13,239 nt of DNA from an uncultured Eubacteriales bacterium (GTDB taxonomy: Bacteria > Bacillota > Clostridia > Oscillospirales > Oscillospiraceae): assembly GCA_900546415.1 (NCBI GenBank), contig URCY01000051.1, positions 1-13,239 on the forward strand, in the 5' to 3' direction. The position numbers were made by a program, and so were the translations under genes. Under the pieces are notes generated by a model that ran no database searches, had not been told where the DNA came from, and saw nothing but the letters and a program-made list of their open reading frames with translations. How positions within the stretch are numbered: the stretch's first letter is position 1; the number at the start of each line of letters is the position of its first letter. Shown one piece after another: positions 6,114 through 13,239 of the stretch.

Positions 6114-7571
6114 ATGAAGCTACTTTTGCGCGGTCATGACGACCGCTACGCTGTGGAACAATTGCAGCTCGCCCTCTTTCCGGACGAGCCGATGGAGCCG
6201 GTCGACGCGCCCTTCTCGGGCGACGGCGCGGTCTCGGCGCTGCACGTCGGCAAAACGTGGCTGACGGCGACGGCCGAGCTGACGCTGCACGGGAAAACCG
6301 CCCGCGCGGTGAGCCGTCTGCGCGCAGACCGGGCGGACGTCCCGTCCCGGCGTCGCCTGCTGCAAAACGCCTATTATGACGCGGCCATGCAGCTCCGCGA
6401 CCCGCCGGAGTGGGGAAGCCTTTCCGGCGTGCGCCCGACGAAGCTGACCACCCGCTGCCTGCTGAGCGGCGGCACGGCCAAGGACGCCGACCGCCTGCTC
6501 AGGGAGCGCTATCACGTCAGCCCGGCGCGGCGGCGGCTCTGCGTTGAGGCAAGCCTTGCCACGGCCGAGGCCGTGAAGCGGCTCGAGCCGAACGACGTGT
6601 CGGTCTATATCGGCATTCCGTTCTGCCCGACGCGCTGCATCTATTGCAGCTTCGTCAGCGCCAGCACCGAGAAGACCGCCGGGCTGCTGCCGCAGTACCT
6701 CGACGCGCTGATCCGCGAGGTCGAGACGGTCGGGCGGCTGCTGGCCGGGAGCGGACGGCGCGTACGCACGCTCTATATCGGCGGCGGCACGCCCACGACG
6801 CTCTCCACGCCGCAGCTCCGGCGGCTCATGGACGCGATTCGGACGCATTTTGACCTCGGCGGTCTGATAGAATATACCGTGGAGGGCGGCCGGCCGGACA
6901 CGCTCGACGGCGAGAAGCTCCGCGCCATCCGCGCCGGCGGCTGCGACCGCGTGAGCATCAATCCGCAGACGATGAACGACGCCGTCCTGCGCGCCGTCGG
7001 CCGCCGCCACACCGCCGCGCAGACCGTCGCGGCCTATGAGGCGGCGCGCCGGGTCGGCTTCGACGGCATCAACATGGATCTGATCGCCGGTCTGCCCGGC
7101 GACACGCCGGAATCCTTTGCGGCCTCGCTCGACGCCGTGCTCGCGCTTGCGCCGAGCAACGTCACAGTTCACACACTGGCGCTCAAGCGCGGCGCGGAGC
7201 TTGCCATGCGGCAGCTCACGCTCCCCTCGGCCGAGGAGGTACGGCAGATGCTGCAATACGCCGAGCGCGCCCTGCGGGAGCGCGGCTATGCGCCGTATTA
7301 CCTTTACCGGCAGAAATATATGTCCGGGAGCTTTGAAAACGTGGGCTGGTGCAAGCCGGGCTACGCCGGACTTTATAATATTTACATGATGGAGGAGCTG
7401 CACTCGATCCTCTCCCTCGGCGGCGGCGCAATGACCAAGATCAACCTGCCCGACGGGACGCTCGAGCGCTTCCACAACCCGAAATTTCCCCAGCAGTATC
7501 TCGCGCGTCTGGACGACGTGCTGGCGCAGAAGGCGCAGGCCTTCGCGCTCCTCAACCGGAAAGAACCATAA
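6114..7571 (+). CDS. hemZ: HemZ-type coproporphyrinogen III oxidase-like radical SAM protein
   Basis: The 485-aa protein belongs to the HemN/HemW/HemZ radical SAM group. The radical SAM cysteines are C171-x3-C175-x2-C178 in IPFCPTRCIYCSF, followed by the glycine motif YIGGGTPTTL and by TVEGGRPDT, which matches HemZ better than the TVEANP form of HemN/HemW. An N-terminal region of about 160 residues with GVRPTKL (105-111) is characteristic of HemZ (B. subtilis about 500 aa) and is absent from HemW. The family was named for oxygen-independent coproporphyrinogen III oxidation to protoporphyrinogen, but the actual reaction is poorly established, and a haem-handling role like HemW is possible. The ATG lies 7 bp after the mutS stop, with a weak GAGG overlapping that stop, so translation may be coupled. 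No other haem gene is nearby. Confidence 0.85.
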   Translation: MKLLLRGHDDRYAVEQLQLALFPDEPMEPVDAPFSGDGAVSALHVGKTWLTATAELTLHGKTARAVSRLRADRADVPSRRRLLQNAYYDAAMQLRDPPEWGSLSGVRPTKLTTRCLLSGGTAKDADRLLRERYHVSPARRRLCVEASLATAEAVKRLEPNDVSVYIGIPFCPTRCIYCSFVSASTEKTAGLLPQYLDALIREVETVGRLLAGSGRRVRTLYIGGGTPTTLSTPQLRRLMDAIRTHFDLGGLIEYTVEGGRPDTLDGEKLRAIRAGGCDRVSINPQTMNDAVLRAVGRRHTAAQTVAAYEAARRVGFDGINMDLIAGLPGDTPESFAASLDAVLALAPSNVTVHTLALKRGAELAMRQLTLPSAEEVRQMLQYAERALRERGYAPYYLYRQKYMSGSFENVGWCKPGYAGLYNIYMMEELHSILSLGGGAMTKINLPDGTLERFHNPKFPQQYLARLDDVLAQKAQAFALLNRKEP

Positions 7572-7611
7572 GGCGGCGCCGTCGACGAAGCCGCCTGCCG
7601 AATTGCTCGGC
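7572..7611 (+). other. Two small tandem hairpins between hemZ and the amidohydrolase gene
   Basis: GGCGGC (7572-7577) pairs with GCCGCC (7590-7595), and GCCGA (7597-7601) pairs with TCGGC (7607-7611). Neither is followed by a T-run, so termination is doubtful. They may stabilise the hemZ 3' end or modestly separate the two genes. A possible -10 TATAAG at 7631-7636 lacks a good -35. Confidence 0.3.
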
Positions 7612-7650
7612 GCTGCCACAAAAATACACATATAAGAAAGGATCAATGCA

Positions 7651-8964
7651 ATGGACACACTTTTTTCCAACGTCACGGTCGTAACGATGGACGAAGACCT
7701 GCGCGTGCTGTTTTCGGCCTTTGTCGGCGTGACGGACGGCAAGATCAGCTATCTCTCCCGCAAGGCTCCCGAGGAAAAGCCGCAGCAGATCATCAACGGC
7801 GAGGGCATGGTGCTCATGCCCGGCCTCATCAACTGCCACACCCACCTGGCCATGTCGCCGATGCGCGGCTTCGCCGACGACACCGAGCTGCAAACGTGGC
7901 TCAAGGACTACATCTTCCCGACCGAGGAGCGCCTCGACGGCCGCTGCGTGAAGGCCGCGACGCTGCTGTCTCTGGCCGAGTGCCTGCGCTTCGGCACGAC
8001 GTCCGTCTCGGATATGTACACCTTCTGCGATGAGGTCTGCGAGGCCGTCGCAGAGAGCGGCATCAAGGCCAACATCTCCCGCGGCGCGACGCTCTTCGGC
8101 GAGGAATTCTGCTTCGACACGAACCCCGCCTGCCAGGAGCTGGTCGCCATCAAGGAAAAATGGCACGGCTATGACAACGGCCGCATCCGCATCGACGCAT
8201 CCATCCACGGCGAGTATACCTCGGACTACCGTCTCTGGGAAGCGCTGAGCGAATACTGCCAGAGCGAGGGGCTGCGGATGCACATCCACCTCTCCGAGAC
8301 GAAGCTCGAGCACGAGCAGTGCAAGGAGCGCTACGGCCTGACCCCGGCGCAGCTCCTTGACTGCCACCACGTTTTTGACGGCCCGGCGAGCGCGGCGCAC
8401 TGCGTCTGGCTCGAGCCGGACGACATGAAGCTGCTGGCCAAGCGCGGCGTGAGCGCGGTGCATAACCCCGTCTCCAACATGAAGCTGGCCTCCGGCATCG
8501 CCAAGGTCGAGCAGATGGTCAGGGCCGGGATGAACGTCGCCCTCGGCACGGACTCGAACGTCTCGAACAACAACCTCGATATGTTTGAGGAGATCAAGGC
8601 CGCCTCGCTGCTGGCCAAGGTCGACTCGCTCAGCCCGAAGGCGCTGCCGGCGCAGGCGGCGCTGATGATGGCGACGGTCTGCGGCGCGCGCTCGCAGGGG
8701 CGCGAGGCAGAGTGCGGCATGATCAAGCTCGGCATGGACGCCGACCTGATCCTGCTCGACTTCACGCAGCCGCATCTGATGCCCTGCCACAATGTTCTGA
8801 GCCACCTGACCTATGCCGTTCACGGCAACGACGTCGTCATGACCATGGTGCGCGGCAAGATCCTCTATGCCGCCGGGGAATACAAGACCATCGACCTGCA
8901 ACGGGTCGTTGAGGAGCTGAGCAGCTATGTCATGCCGAAGCTCTTCCCCGCGAACGCCAAATAA
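7651..8964 (+). CDS. mtaD: Amidohydrolase, probable 5'-methylthioadenosine/S-adenosylhomocysteine deaminase
   Basis: This is a 437-aa metal-dependent hydrolase of the ATZ/TRZ-MtaD group, which deaminates adenosine-type compounds such as MTA and SAH to inosine forms in the cytoplasm. The metal and substrate motifs are in order: H63-x-H65 in NCHTHLAM, H186 in IHGEYTSD, H213 and E216 in HIHLSE, H250 in AAHCVW, and D301 in LGTDSN. PMRGFADDTELQTWL after the first motif is typical of MtaD proteins. The ATG at 7651 follows AGAAAGGA at a spacing of about 8. A link to neighbouring radical SAM enzymes, which produce 5'-deoxyadenosine, is attractive because some deaminases of this group accept that compound, but this is inference. 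Guanine deaminase or chlorohydrolase activity cannot be excluded from sequence alone. Confidence 0.8.
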   Translation: MDTLFSNVTVVTMDEDLRVLFSAFVGVTDGKISYLSRKAPEEKPQQIINGEGMVLMPGLINCHTHLAMSPMRGFADDTELQTWLKDYIFPTEERLDGRCVKAATLLSLAECLRFGTTSVSDMYTFCDEVCEAVAESGIKANISRGATLFGEEFCFDTNPACQELVAIKEKWHGYDNGRIRIDASIHGEYTSDYRLWEALSEYCQSEGLRMHIHLSETKLEHEQCKERYGLTPAQLLDCHHVFDGPASAAHCVWLEPDDMKLLAKRGVSAVHNPVSNMKLASGIAKVEQMVRAGMNVALGTDSNVSNNNLDMFEEIKAASLLAKVDSLSPKALPAQAALMMATVCGARSQGREAECGMIKLGMDADLILLDFTQPHLMPCHNVLSHLTYAVHGNDVVMTMVRGKILYAAGEYKTIDLQRVVEELSSYVMPKLFPANAK

Positions 8965-8988
8965 TTTTTCCCGGAAGGAAGGATCCAT

Positions 8989-10680
8989 TTGAGCAATCAA
9001 CCCGAAAAAAAGCAAAATTTCCTGACCGGCGCCGCGATCCTCTCGATCTCGACCATTGTCGTCAAGGTCATCGGTATGCTCTACAAGCTGCCGCTGAACC
9101 AGATCATCGACTCGCAGGGCTTCGCCTATTTCAACAAGGCCTATGCGATCTACACCGTGCTGCTGGTCGTCTCGACGACTGGTCTGCCGGTGGCCATGAG
9201 CCGCATGGTCTCCGAGGCGCGCGCACGCGGCAACGGCAGGCAGATGCAGCGCATCTTCCGCACGGCTATGACCGCCTATCTCATCATCGGCTTCCTCGGA
9301 ACGGGCGCCATGATGCTCTTCCCGAAGTGGCTGGCCACGGACGTCATGTCCATGCCGAACGCGTGGTATTCGATCTTTGCGCTCGGCCCTGCCGTGCTGT
9401 GCATCTGCGTCGCCTCGGCCTGCCGCGGCTTCTTCCAGGGGCAGGGCGATATGACGCCGACGGCCGTCAGTCAGGTCATCGAGGCGCTGGGCAAGCTTCT
9501 GCTCGGCCTGACCTTTGCGTGGCTCGTCAAGCGCGCCACGGATGACCTCGCGCTGGCCTCCGGCGCGTCGATCGTCGGCATCAGCCTCGGTGCGGCGGCC
9601 TCGGCGGGCTACGTGATCGTCAAGTACCGCCGCAACCGCGGAAAGGTCGCCGCGCTCGGCGGAGAGGCGGAGTCCTACGGCGCAACGGCGCGCAAGCTGC
9701 TGGCCATCGCCGTGCCGATCACGCTGGGCGCAGCGGGTCTGCAGCTCATCAACCTCGTCGACGAGATCATGGTCACGCGCCGTCTGCTCGACGCCGCCAG
9801 GGCGACCGCCGTCGGCGCGGAGAGCTGGATGGGGCAGATGCTCGCGCTGGCGCAGCAGAACGGCTCGGCCGGAATGTCCCTGAGCGACGTGATGCAGACC
9901 GCCGTGGAGAACCAGAGCGGCGTCTACGCCCTCTGCTCGACGATCTTCAACTTCCCGACCGCCTTCTTCCCCTGCATCACGGCGGCGATCATCCCGGCCA
10001 TTACCGCCTGCCTGACCAAAAACGACGAAAAGGGCGCGACGCTCGTGCAGGATTCCTCCCTGCGCCTGACCGGCCTGATCGCCATGCCCTGCACCGTCGG
10101 CCTGCTGGTGCTCTCCGAGCCGATCATGGCGCTGCTCGGGCACTACGGCGACAGCCGCGTGCAGATGGCGGCCGCACTGCTGGCGCTGCTTGCGCCGACC
10201 GTGCTCATCAACGGCGTGACCACCGTCACGACGGCCATCATGCAGGCGCATAACCGCCCGTGGCTCCCGATGGTCAACATGCTCATCGGCGGCGTGGTCA
10301 AGGTCGTGGTCAACTATATCCTCGTCGGCAATCCCGCCATCGGCATCCTCGGCGCGCCCGTCGGCACGCTGGCCTGCTTCGTGGTCTATATGCTGCTGAA
10401 TATCTTCACCATGCACCGCATCATGAGCAAGCCGCCGCGCCTGATCCCCGCGTTCTGGAAGAGCGCGCTCGCCGCGATCGTCATGGGCGCAGCCACCTTT
10501 GGCGTCTACCGCCTGCTGACCGGTCTCATTGCCAACACGATCCTCTGCTGCTTCGGCGCGCTGCTCGTGGCTGTGATCGTTTATGCGTTACTGGTCATTA
10601 TGCTCAAGGCGATCACCTATGACGACTGTATGCTGCTCCCGAAGGGCGACAAAATCGCAAAAATTCTGCGCATTCGCTGA
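8989..10680 (+). CDS. SpoVB/YabM-type polysaccharide (lipid-linked) flippase of the MOP superfamily
   Basis: This 563-aa polytopic membrane protein has alternating hydrophobic segments along its whole length, consistent with about 14 helices. Family landmarks are the N-terminal GMLYKLPLNQII (29-40), GLPVAMSRMVSEARA (65-79) and CRGFFQGQGDMTPTAVSQVIE (145-165), the pattern seen in B. subtilis SpoVB, YabM and YtgP (MurJ). The likely role is moving lipid-linked sugars such as lipid II or a related glycan across the membrane; which substrate is unknown. The start is TTG at 8989, placed six bases after GGAAGGAAGG; no better ATG is available. It lies 24 bp after the amidohydrolase gene and ahead of hup-rqcP, which resembles the yabM-mazG-yabO order of B. 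subtilis. Orthology to YabM is therefore favoured by context rather than by sequence. Confidence 0.85.
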   Translation: MSNQPEKKQNFLTGAAILSISTIVVKVIGMLYKLPLNQIIDSQGFAYFNKAYAIYTVLLVVSTTGLPVAMSRMVSEARARGNGRQMQRIFRTAMTAYLIIGFLGTGAMMLFPKWLATDVMSMPNAWYSIFALGPAVLCICVASACRGFFQGQGDMTPTAVSQVIEALGKLLLGLTFAWLVKRATDDLALASGASIVGISLGAAASAGYVIVKYRRNRGKVAALGGEAESYGATARKLLAIAVPITLGAAGLQLINLVDEIMVTRRLLDAARATAVGAESWMGQMLALAQQNGSAGMSLSDVMQTAVENQSGVYALCSTIFNFPTAFFPCITAAIIPAITACLTKNDEKGATLVQDSSLRLTGLIAMPCTVGLLVLSEPIMALLGHYGDSRVQMAAALLALLAPTVLINGVTTVTTAIMQAHNRPWLPMVNMLIGGVVKVVVNYILVGNPAIGILGAPVGTLACFVVYMLLNIFTMHRIMSKPPRLIPAFWKSALAAIVMGAATFGVYRLLTGLIANTILCCFGALLVAVIVYALLVIMLKAITYDDCMLLPKGDKIAKILRIR

Positions 10681-10698
10681 GTTTTCCCATTTTTTTAC

Positions 10699-10734
10699 TT
10701 GCGTAATTGCGTAACATATGGTAAATTTTATAGG
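10699..10734 (+). promoter_or_regulatory. Probable hup promoter with a tandem TTGCGTAA repeat
   Basis: TTGCGTAA occurs twice in tandem (10699-10706 and 10707-10714). The first copy gives TTGCGT, a 17-bp spacer and TAAATT (10722-10727) preceded by TGG, an extended -10. The second gives TTGCGT, a 16-bp spacer and TATAGG (10729-10734). Either could be used. This AT-rich stretch stands out from the surrounding GC-rich DNA. Confidence 0.55.
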
Positions 10735-10747
10735 CAGAGACGCAGAC

Positions 10748-10761
10748 GTCTGAAATCAGAC
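10748..10761 (+). other. Inverted repeat in the hup leader
   Basis: GTCTGA (10748-10753) and TCAGAC (10756-10761) are perfect inverted arms two bases apart, just downstream of the probable promoter and about 30 bp before the ATG. The 2-nt gap is too tight for a full RNA hairpin, so a protein-binding dyad is as likely as an RNA structure. Confidence 0.35.
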
Positions 10762-10791
10762 AGATTATATTGAAGAAAGAGGTAACTACTC

Positions 10792-11067
10792 ATGAACAAA
10801 AATGAACTCGTTGCAAAGGTCGCCGATCAGTCCGGCCTGTCCAAGAAGGACGCAGAGAAGGCGCTCGCCGCCGTCATCGACACCATCACCGCCGCGCTCG
10901 TCGCAGGCGACAAGGTTCAGCTCGTCGGCTTCGGCACGTTCGAGACGAAGCAGCGCGAGGCGCGCACCGGCCGCAACCCCAGAAGCGGCGAGACGATCGA
11001 GATCCCCGCAGCCAGCCTCCCCGCCTTCAAGGCAGGCAAGGCTCTGAAGGACGCCGTCGCAAAATAA
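10792..11067 (+). CDS. hup: HU family histone-like DNA-binding protein
   Basis: HU is a small, abundant, dimeric DNA-bending protein that compacts the nucleoid and supports replication, repair and recombination. The 91-aa length is typical. The N-terminal helices (MNKNELVAKVADQSGLSKKDAE) form the dimer core. GFGTFETKQREARTGRNP is the family signature at the start of the beta arm, with the DNA-intercalating proline at P63 in RNP, and IEIPAASLPAFKAGKALK closes the fold. AAAGAGGT lies upstream of the ATG at 10792. It has its own probable promoter and a terminator directly behind it, as expected for a highly expressed gene. IHF-type proteins share the fold, but Bacillota generally encode HU. Confidence 0.97.
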   Translation: MNKNELVAKVADQSGLSKKDAEKALAAVIDTITAALVAGDKVQLVGFGTFETKQREARTGRNPRSGETIEIPAASLPAFKAGKALKDAVAK

Positions 11068-11078
11068 GTTTTGATGCG

Positions 11079-11105
11079 AAAAGGGGCTGCCAGGCAGCCC
11101 CTTTT
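11079..11105 (+). terminator. Perfect palindromic terminator or attenuator between hup and rqcP
   Basis: AAAAGGGGCTGCC (11079-11091) and GGCAGCCCCTTTT (11093-11105) are perfect 13-base inverted arms around a single A, folding with a small loop of about 5 nt. It starts 11 bp after the hup stop. The T-run is only four long, and no clear promoter exists between it and rqcP at 11140. Partial read-through into rqcP-argS is therefore likely. Confidence 0.85.
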
Positions 11106-11139
11106 GCAGTGCCTGCCTGACAAGAAAGGTGTTTTTATC

Positions 11140-11385
11140 ATGCGTTTAGACAAATATCTCAAGGTCTCGCGGCTCATCAAGCGGCGCACCGTCGCCAACG
11201 AGGCCTGCGACAACGCCCGCGTGACGGTCAACGGCAAGCCCGCCAAGGCCTCCTACGACGTGAAGGTCGGCGACGTGCTGCGCATCACGTTCGGCGCAAA
11301 AACGCTGGCCGTTGAGGTGCTGGCCGTTGCCGAGGCCGTCCGCAAGGACGACGCGTCGGCCATGTACCGCGAACTGGCGGAATAA
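11140..11385 (+). CDS. rqcP: S4-domain RNA-binding protein RqcP (YabO-like), ribosome quality control
   Basis: RqcP binds stalled 50S subunits and helps RqcH add C-terminal alanine tails to unfinished peptides. The 81-aa protein is nearly all S4 domain: MRLDKYLKVSRLIKRRTVAN at the start closely follows B. subtilis YabO, including conserved R2 and R16. It continues with the S4 core VTVNGKPAKASYDVKVGD and ends with a short helical tail (AMYRELAE). I chose the ATG at 11140 because AGAAAGG lies eight bases upstream and the family starts at MRLDK; the same frame opens earlier at 11071, but that would translate through the terminator. argS starts 14 bp after its stop, so the two are probably co-transcribed. 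The related Hsp15 of Proteobacteria is longer and less similar. Confidence 0.93.
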   Translation: MRLDKYLKVSRLIKRRTVANEACDNARVTVNGKPAKASYDVKVGDVLRITFGAKTLAVEVLAVAEAVRKDDASAMYRELAE

Positions 11386-11399
11386 CAAGGAGCATATCT

Positions 11400-13157
11400 A
11401 TGGAAGCATTACTCGAAAAGCTGTCGGCGACCCTTGCCGATGCCTTTGAAAAGGCGGGCTATGACCCGTCCTATGCCAAGGTCACGGTATCGAACCGCCC
11501 CGACCTTTGCCAGTTTCAGTGCAACGGCGCCATGCCCGCGGCGAAGTCTGCCCATAAGGCGCCGCTGCTGATCGCCGAGGACGTCGTGCGCGCGCTCGAG
11601 GCCAAGGGCGTCGTGGAGCGCTGCGAGGCCGTGAAGCCCGGCTTCATCAACTTCTGCGTCTGCCCCGCGTGCCTCGCCGCGCATCTGAACGAAATGCGCG
11701 CCGGAGCACGCCTCGGCGTCGCCGGAGCGCCGCGCAAGCGCACCGTCGTGCTCGATTACGGCGGCCCGAACGTCGCCAAGCCGCTGCACATCGGCCACCT
11801 GCGCTCGGCCATCATCGGCGAGAGCATCAAGCGCATCTATCGCTACTTCGGCAACGAGGTCATCGGCGACATCCACCTCGGCGACTGGGGGCTGCAAATG
11901 GGGCTCATCATCGCCGAGCTGCGCGAGCGCCGCCCCGAGCTGCCCTATTTCGACCCCGATTTCACCGGGGAATATCCCGCCGAGGCGCCGTTCACCATCG
12001 GCGAGCTGGAGGAGATCTATCCCTGCGCCAGCGGCAAGAGCAAGGTCGACGCGGAGTTTGCCGCCAAGGCGCACGCCGCCACCGCCGAGCTTCAGGCGCA
12101 CCGCTGCGGCTACTATGCCCTCTGGCAGCAGATCATGCGCGTCTCCGTCGCCGACCTCAAGCGCAACTATGAGAACCTGAACGTCAGCTTCGACGTCTGG
12201 AAGGGCGAGAGCGACGCCGAGCCGTATATCCCGCCGATGCTCGAGCGGCTCGAGGCCATGGGCATCCTGCGCGAGAGCGAGGGCGCGAAGGTCATCGACG
12301 TGGCGCAGGAGGGCGACAAGAAGGAGCTTCCGCCCTGCATTCTCGTCAAGTCCGACGGCGCGACGCTTTACGCAACAACCGACCTCGCGACGCTCGTGCA
12401 GCGCGTGCAGGATTATCACCCCGACAAGATCCTCTATCTGACCGACAAGCGGCAGGCGCTGCATTTTGAGCAGGTGTTCCGCGCGGCCAAGAAGAGCGGC
12501 ATCGTCCCCGAAACGACCGAGCTGCAGCACATCGGCTTCGGCACGATGAACGGCAAGGACGGCAAGCCCTTCAAGACCCGCGACGGCGGCGTCATGCGCC
12601 TCGAGACGCTCATCGCCGACACGACCGGCTACGTCGAGGAGCGCATCCGCGAAAACAAGATCGTCCCGGCCGACGAGGCGCACGAGACCGCCAAGCTCAT
12701 CGCCGTCGGCGCGCTGAAATACGGCGACCTGTCCAACCTCGCCACGAAGGACTACATCTTCGACATCGAGCGCTTCGCGGCCTTCGAGGGCAACACCGGC
12801 CCGTATCTGCTCTATACCATCGTGCGCATCAAGTCGATTATGGCGCGTTACGATTCTGACTGTGCCGACCTTGCCGTTGTTCCGGCGGACAGCGAGAGCG
12901 CCCTTGCCCTCCAGCTCTGCCTTGCGAACATGCCCGAGCAGCTCGCCATGGCCTACCGCGATTCCGCGCCGAACGTCATCTGCGCCTATGCCTACGAGCT
13001 GGCGGGCGCGGTCAACCGCTTCTACCACGAGACGCGCATCCTGACCGAGCCGGACGAGGAGAAGCGCCGCGGCTATGTGGCGCTCGTCGCCCTTGCGCGC
13101 CGCGCGCTGGAGGAATGCATCGACCTGCTGGGCTTCTCGGCGCCGGATAAAATGTAA
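11400..13157 (+). CDS. argS: Arginyl-tRNA synthetase
   Basis: ArgRS is a class I synthetase that charges tRNA-Arg with arginine using ATP. The 585-aa length fits the family. The N-terminal tRNA D-loop-recognition domain covers about 1-100. The class I signature GGPNVAKPLHIGHLRS (121-136) holds the HIGH motif at H130-H133, and FGNEVIGDIHLGDWGLQMG follows as usual. The KMSK-equivalent loop appears as KPFKTRDGG (389-397), the altered form common in ArgRS. The C-terminal region carries the DALR-type anticodon-binding bundle with NTGPYLLYTIVRIKSI near its start. The ATG at 11400 follows AAGGAG. It is the last gene in the window and is followed by two hairpins. No T-box leader is possible in the 14-bp gap to rqcP, so arginine-specific regulation at this spot is not seen. 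Confidence 0.97.
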   Translation: MEALLEKLSATLADAFEKAGYDPSYAKVTVSNRPDLCQFQCNGAMPAAKSAHKAPLLIAEDVVRALEAKGVVERCEAVKPGFINFCVCPACLAAHLNEMRAGARLGVAGAPRKRTVVLDYGGPNVAKPLHIGHLRSAIIGESIKRIYRYFGNEVIGDIHLGDWGLQMGLIIAELRERRPELPYFDPDFTGEYPAEAPFTIGELEEIYPCASGKSKVDAEFAAKAHAATAELQAHRCGYYALWQQIMRVSVADLKRNYENLNVSFDVWKGESDAEPYIPPMLERLEAMGILRESEGAKVIDVAQEGDKKELPPCILVKSDGATLYATTDLATLVQRVQDYHPDKILYLTDKRQALHFEQVFRAAKKSGIVPETTELQHIGFGTMNGKDGKPFKTRDGGVMRLETLIADTTGYVEERIRENKIVPADEAHETAKLIAVGALKYGDLSNLATKDYIFDIERFAAFEGNTGPYLLYTIVRIKSIMARYDSDCADLAVVPADSESALALQLCLANMPEQLAMAYRDSAPNVICAYAYELAGAVNRFYHETRILTEPDEEKRRGYVALVALARRALEECIDLLGFSAPDKM

Positions 13158-13166
13158 AAAACGAAG

Positions 13167-13183
13167 CGCGGCCAATGGCCGCG
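13167..13183 (+). terminator. GC-rich hairpin after argS
   Basis: CGCGGCC (13167-13173) and GGCCGCG (13177-13183) form a perfect 7-bp stem with loop AAT, 9 bp after the argS stop. No T-run follows, so on its own it is a weak terminator; it may act with the next hairpin or protect the 3' end. Confidence 0.45.
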
Positions 13184-13188
13184 TCAGT

Positions 13189-13239
13189 CTGTCAAAGAAC
13201 CCCTGCTTTCGCCGCGTGAAAGCAGGGGTTCTTTGACAG
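13189..13239. terminator. Perfect 22-bp inverted repeat at the window edge, probable bidirectional terminator
   Basis: Arms 13189-13210 and 13218-13239 are perfectly complementary over 22 bases around a 7-nt loop (GCCGCGT). The stem core AAAGAACCCCTGC faces GCAGGGGTTCTTT, so A- and T-rich ends lie inside the stem, as in bidirectional terminators. The right arm ends exactly at the last base of the window, so the repeat may continue. It is the likely end of the hup-rqcP-argS transcript. Confidence 0.65.

Noticed and set aside
7552..10416. Very long minus-strand open frame (954 codons) opposite the amidohydrolase and flippase genes
   Set aside because: It is antisense to two well-supported genes. 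The translation is rich in His, Arg, Asp and Gly with no recognisable domain, as expected opposite GC-rich codons that avoid stops on the other strand.
11071..11139. N-terminal extension of rqcP starting at 11071
   Set aside because: The extra residues are translated from the hup terminator hairpin; the well-placed ribosome binding site and family start are at 11140.
1..13239. Defence system, prophage, toxin-antitoxin or biosynthetic cluster
   Set aside because: All recognised genes are core housekeeping functions; no nuclease, integrase, transposase, toxin-antitoxin or carrier-protein gene is visible.

Overview
The window looks like chromosomal housekeeping DNA from a GC-rich Bacillota, most likely a gut Clostridia of the Oscillospiraceae type. 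The evidence is: an HPr kinase/phosphorylase, strong AGGAGG-type ribosome binding sites, an RqcP (YabO-like) S4 protein beside an HU gene, a HemZ-type radical SAM protein, and a SpoVB/YabM-type flippase. The coding DNA is strongly GC-biased at third codon positions, which also produces very long spurious antisense reading frames. The genus is not resolved.

Layout. Positions 1-445 hold no gene. They contain a large imperfect palindrome (about 1-312) built from CATTGCGAGG-type repeats, then a strong minus-strand terminator (326-374). The minus strand then carries a small zinc-ribbon/one-TM protein (446-757) and hprK (967-1911). Between these two lie a second palindromic element (789-886), the hprK terminator (893-912) and a solo CATTGCGAGG repeat copy (931-959). 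hprK and miaB are divergent. Each has a good sigma-A promoter with a 17-bp spacer, and a terminator-shaped hairpin lies between the two -35 boxes.

The plus strand runs miaB (tRNA methylthiolation), mutS (mismatch repair), hemZ (radical SAM), an mtaD-like amidohydrolase, a SpoVB-type flippase, hup (HU), rqcP (ribosome quality control) and argS. miaB-mutS-hemZ are nearly contiguous. hup has its own probable promoter and is followed by a perfect palindromic terminator, which probably lowers expression of the co-directional rqcP-argS pair. The window ends in two tandem hairpins behind argS, the last a perfect 22-bp inverted repeat.

I found no convincing undescribed multi-gene system. The items most worth a second look are non-coding: the two palindromic elements, the hairpin between divergent promoters, and the inverted repeat at the right edge. 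Two synteny oddities also stand out: mutS without mutL beside it, and a flippase-HU-rqcP cluster lacking the mazG and yabP/yabQ genes expected around it.
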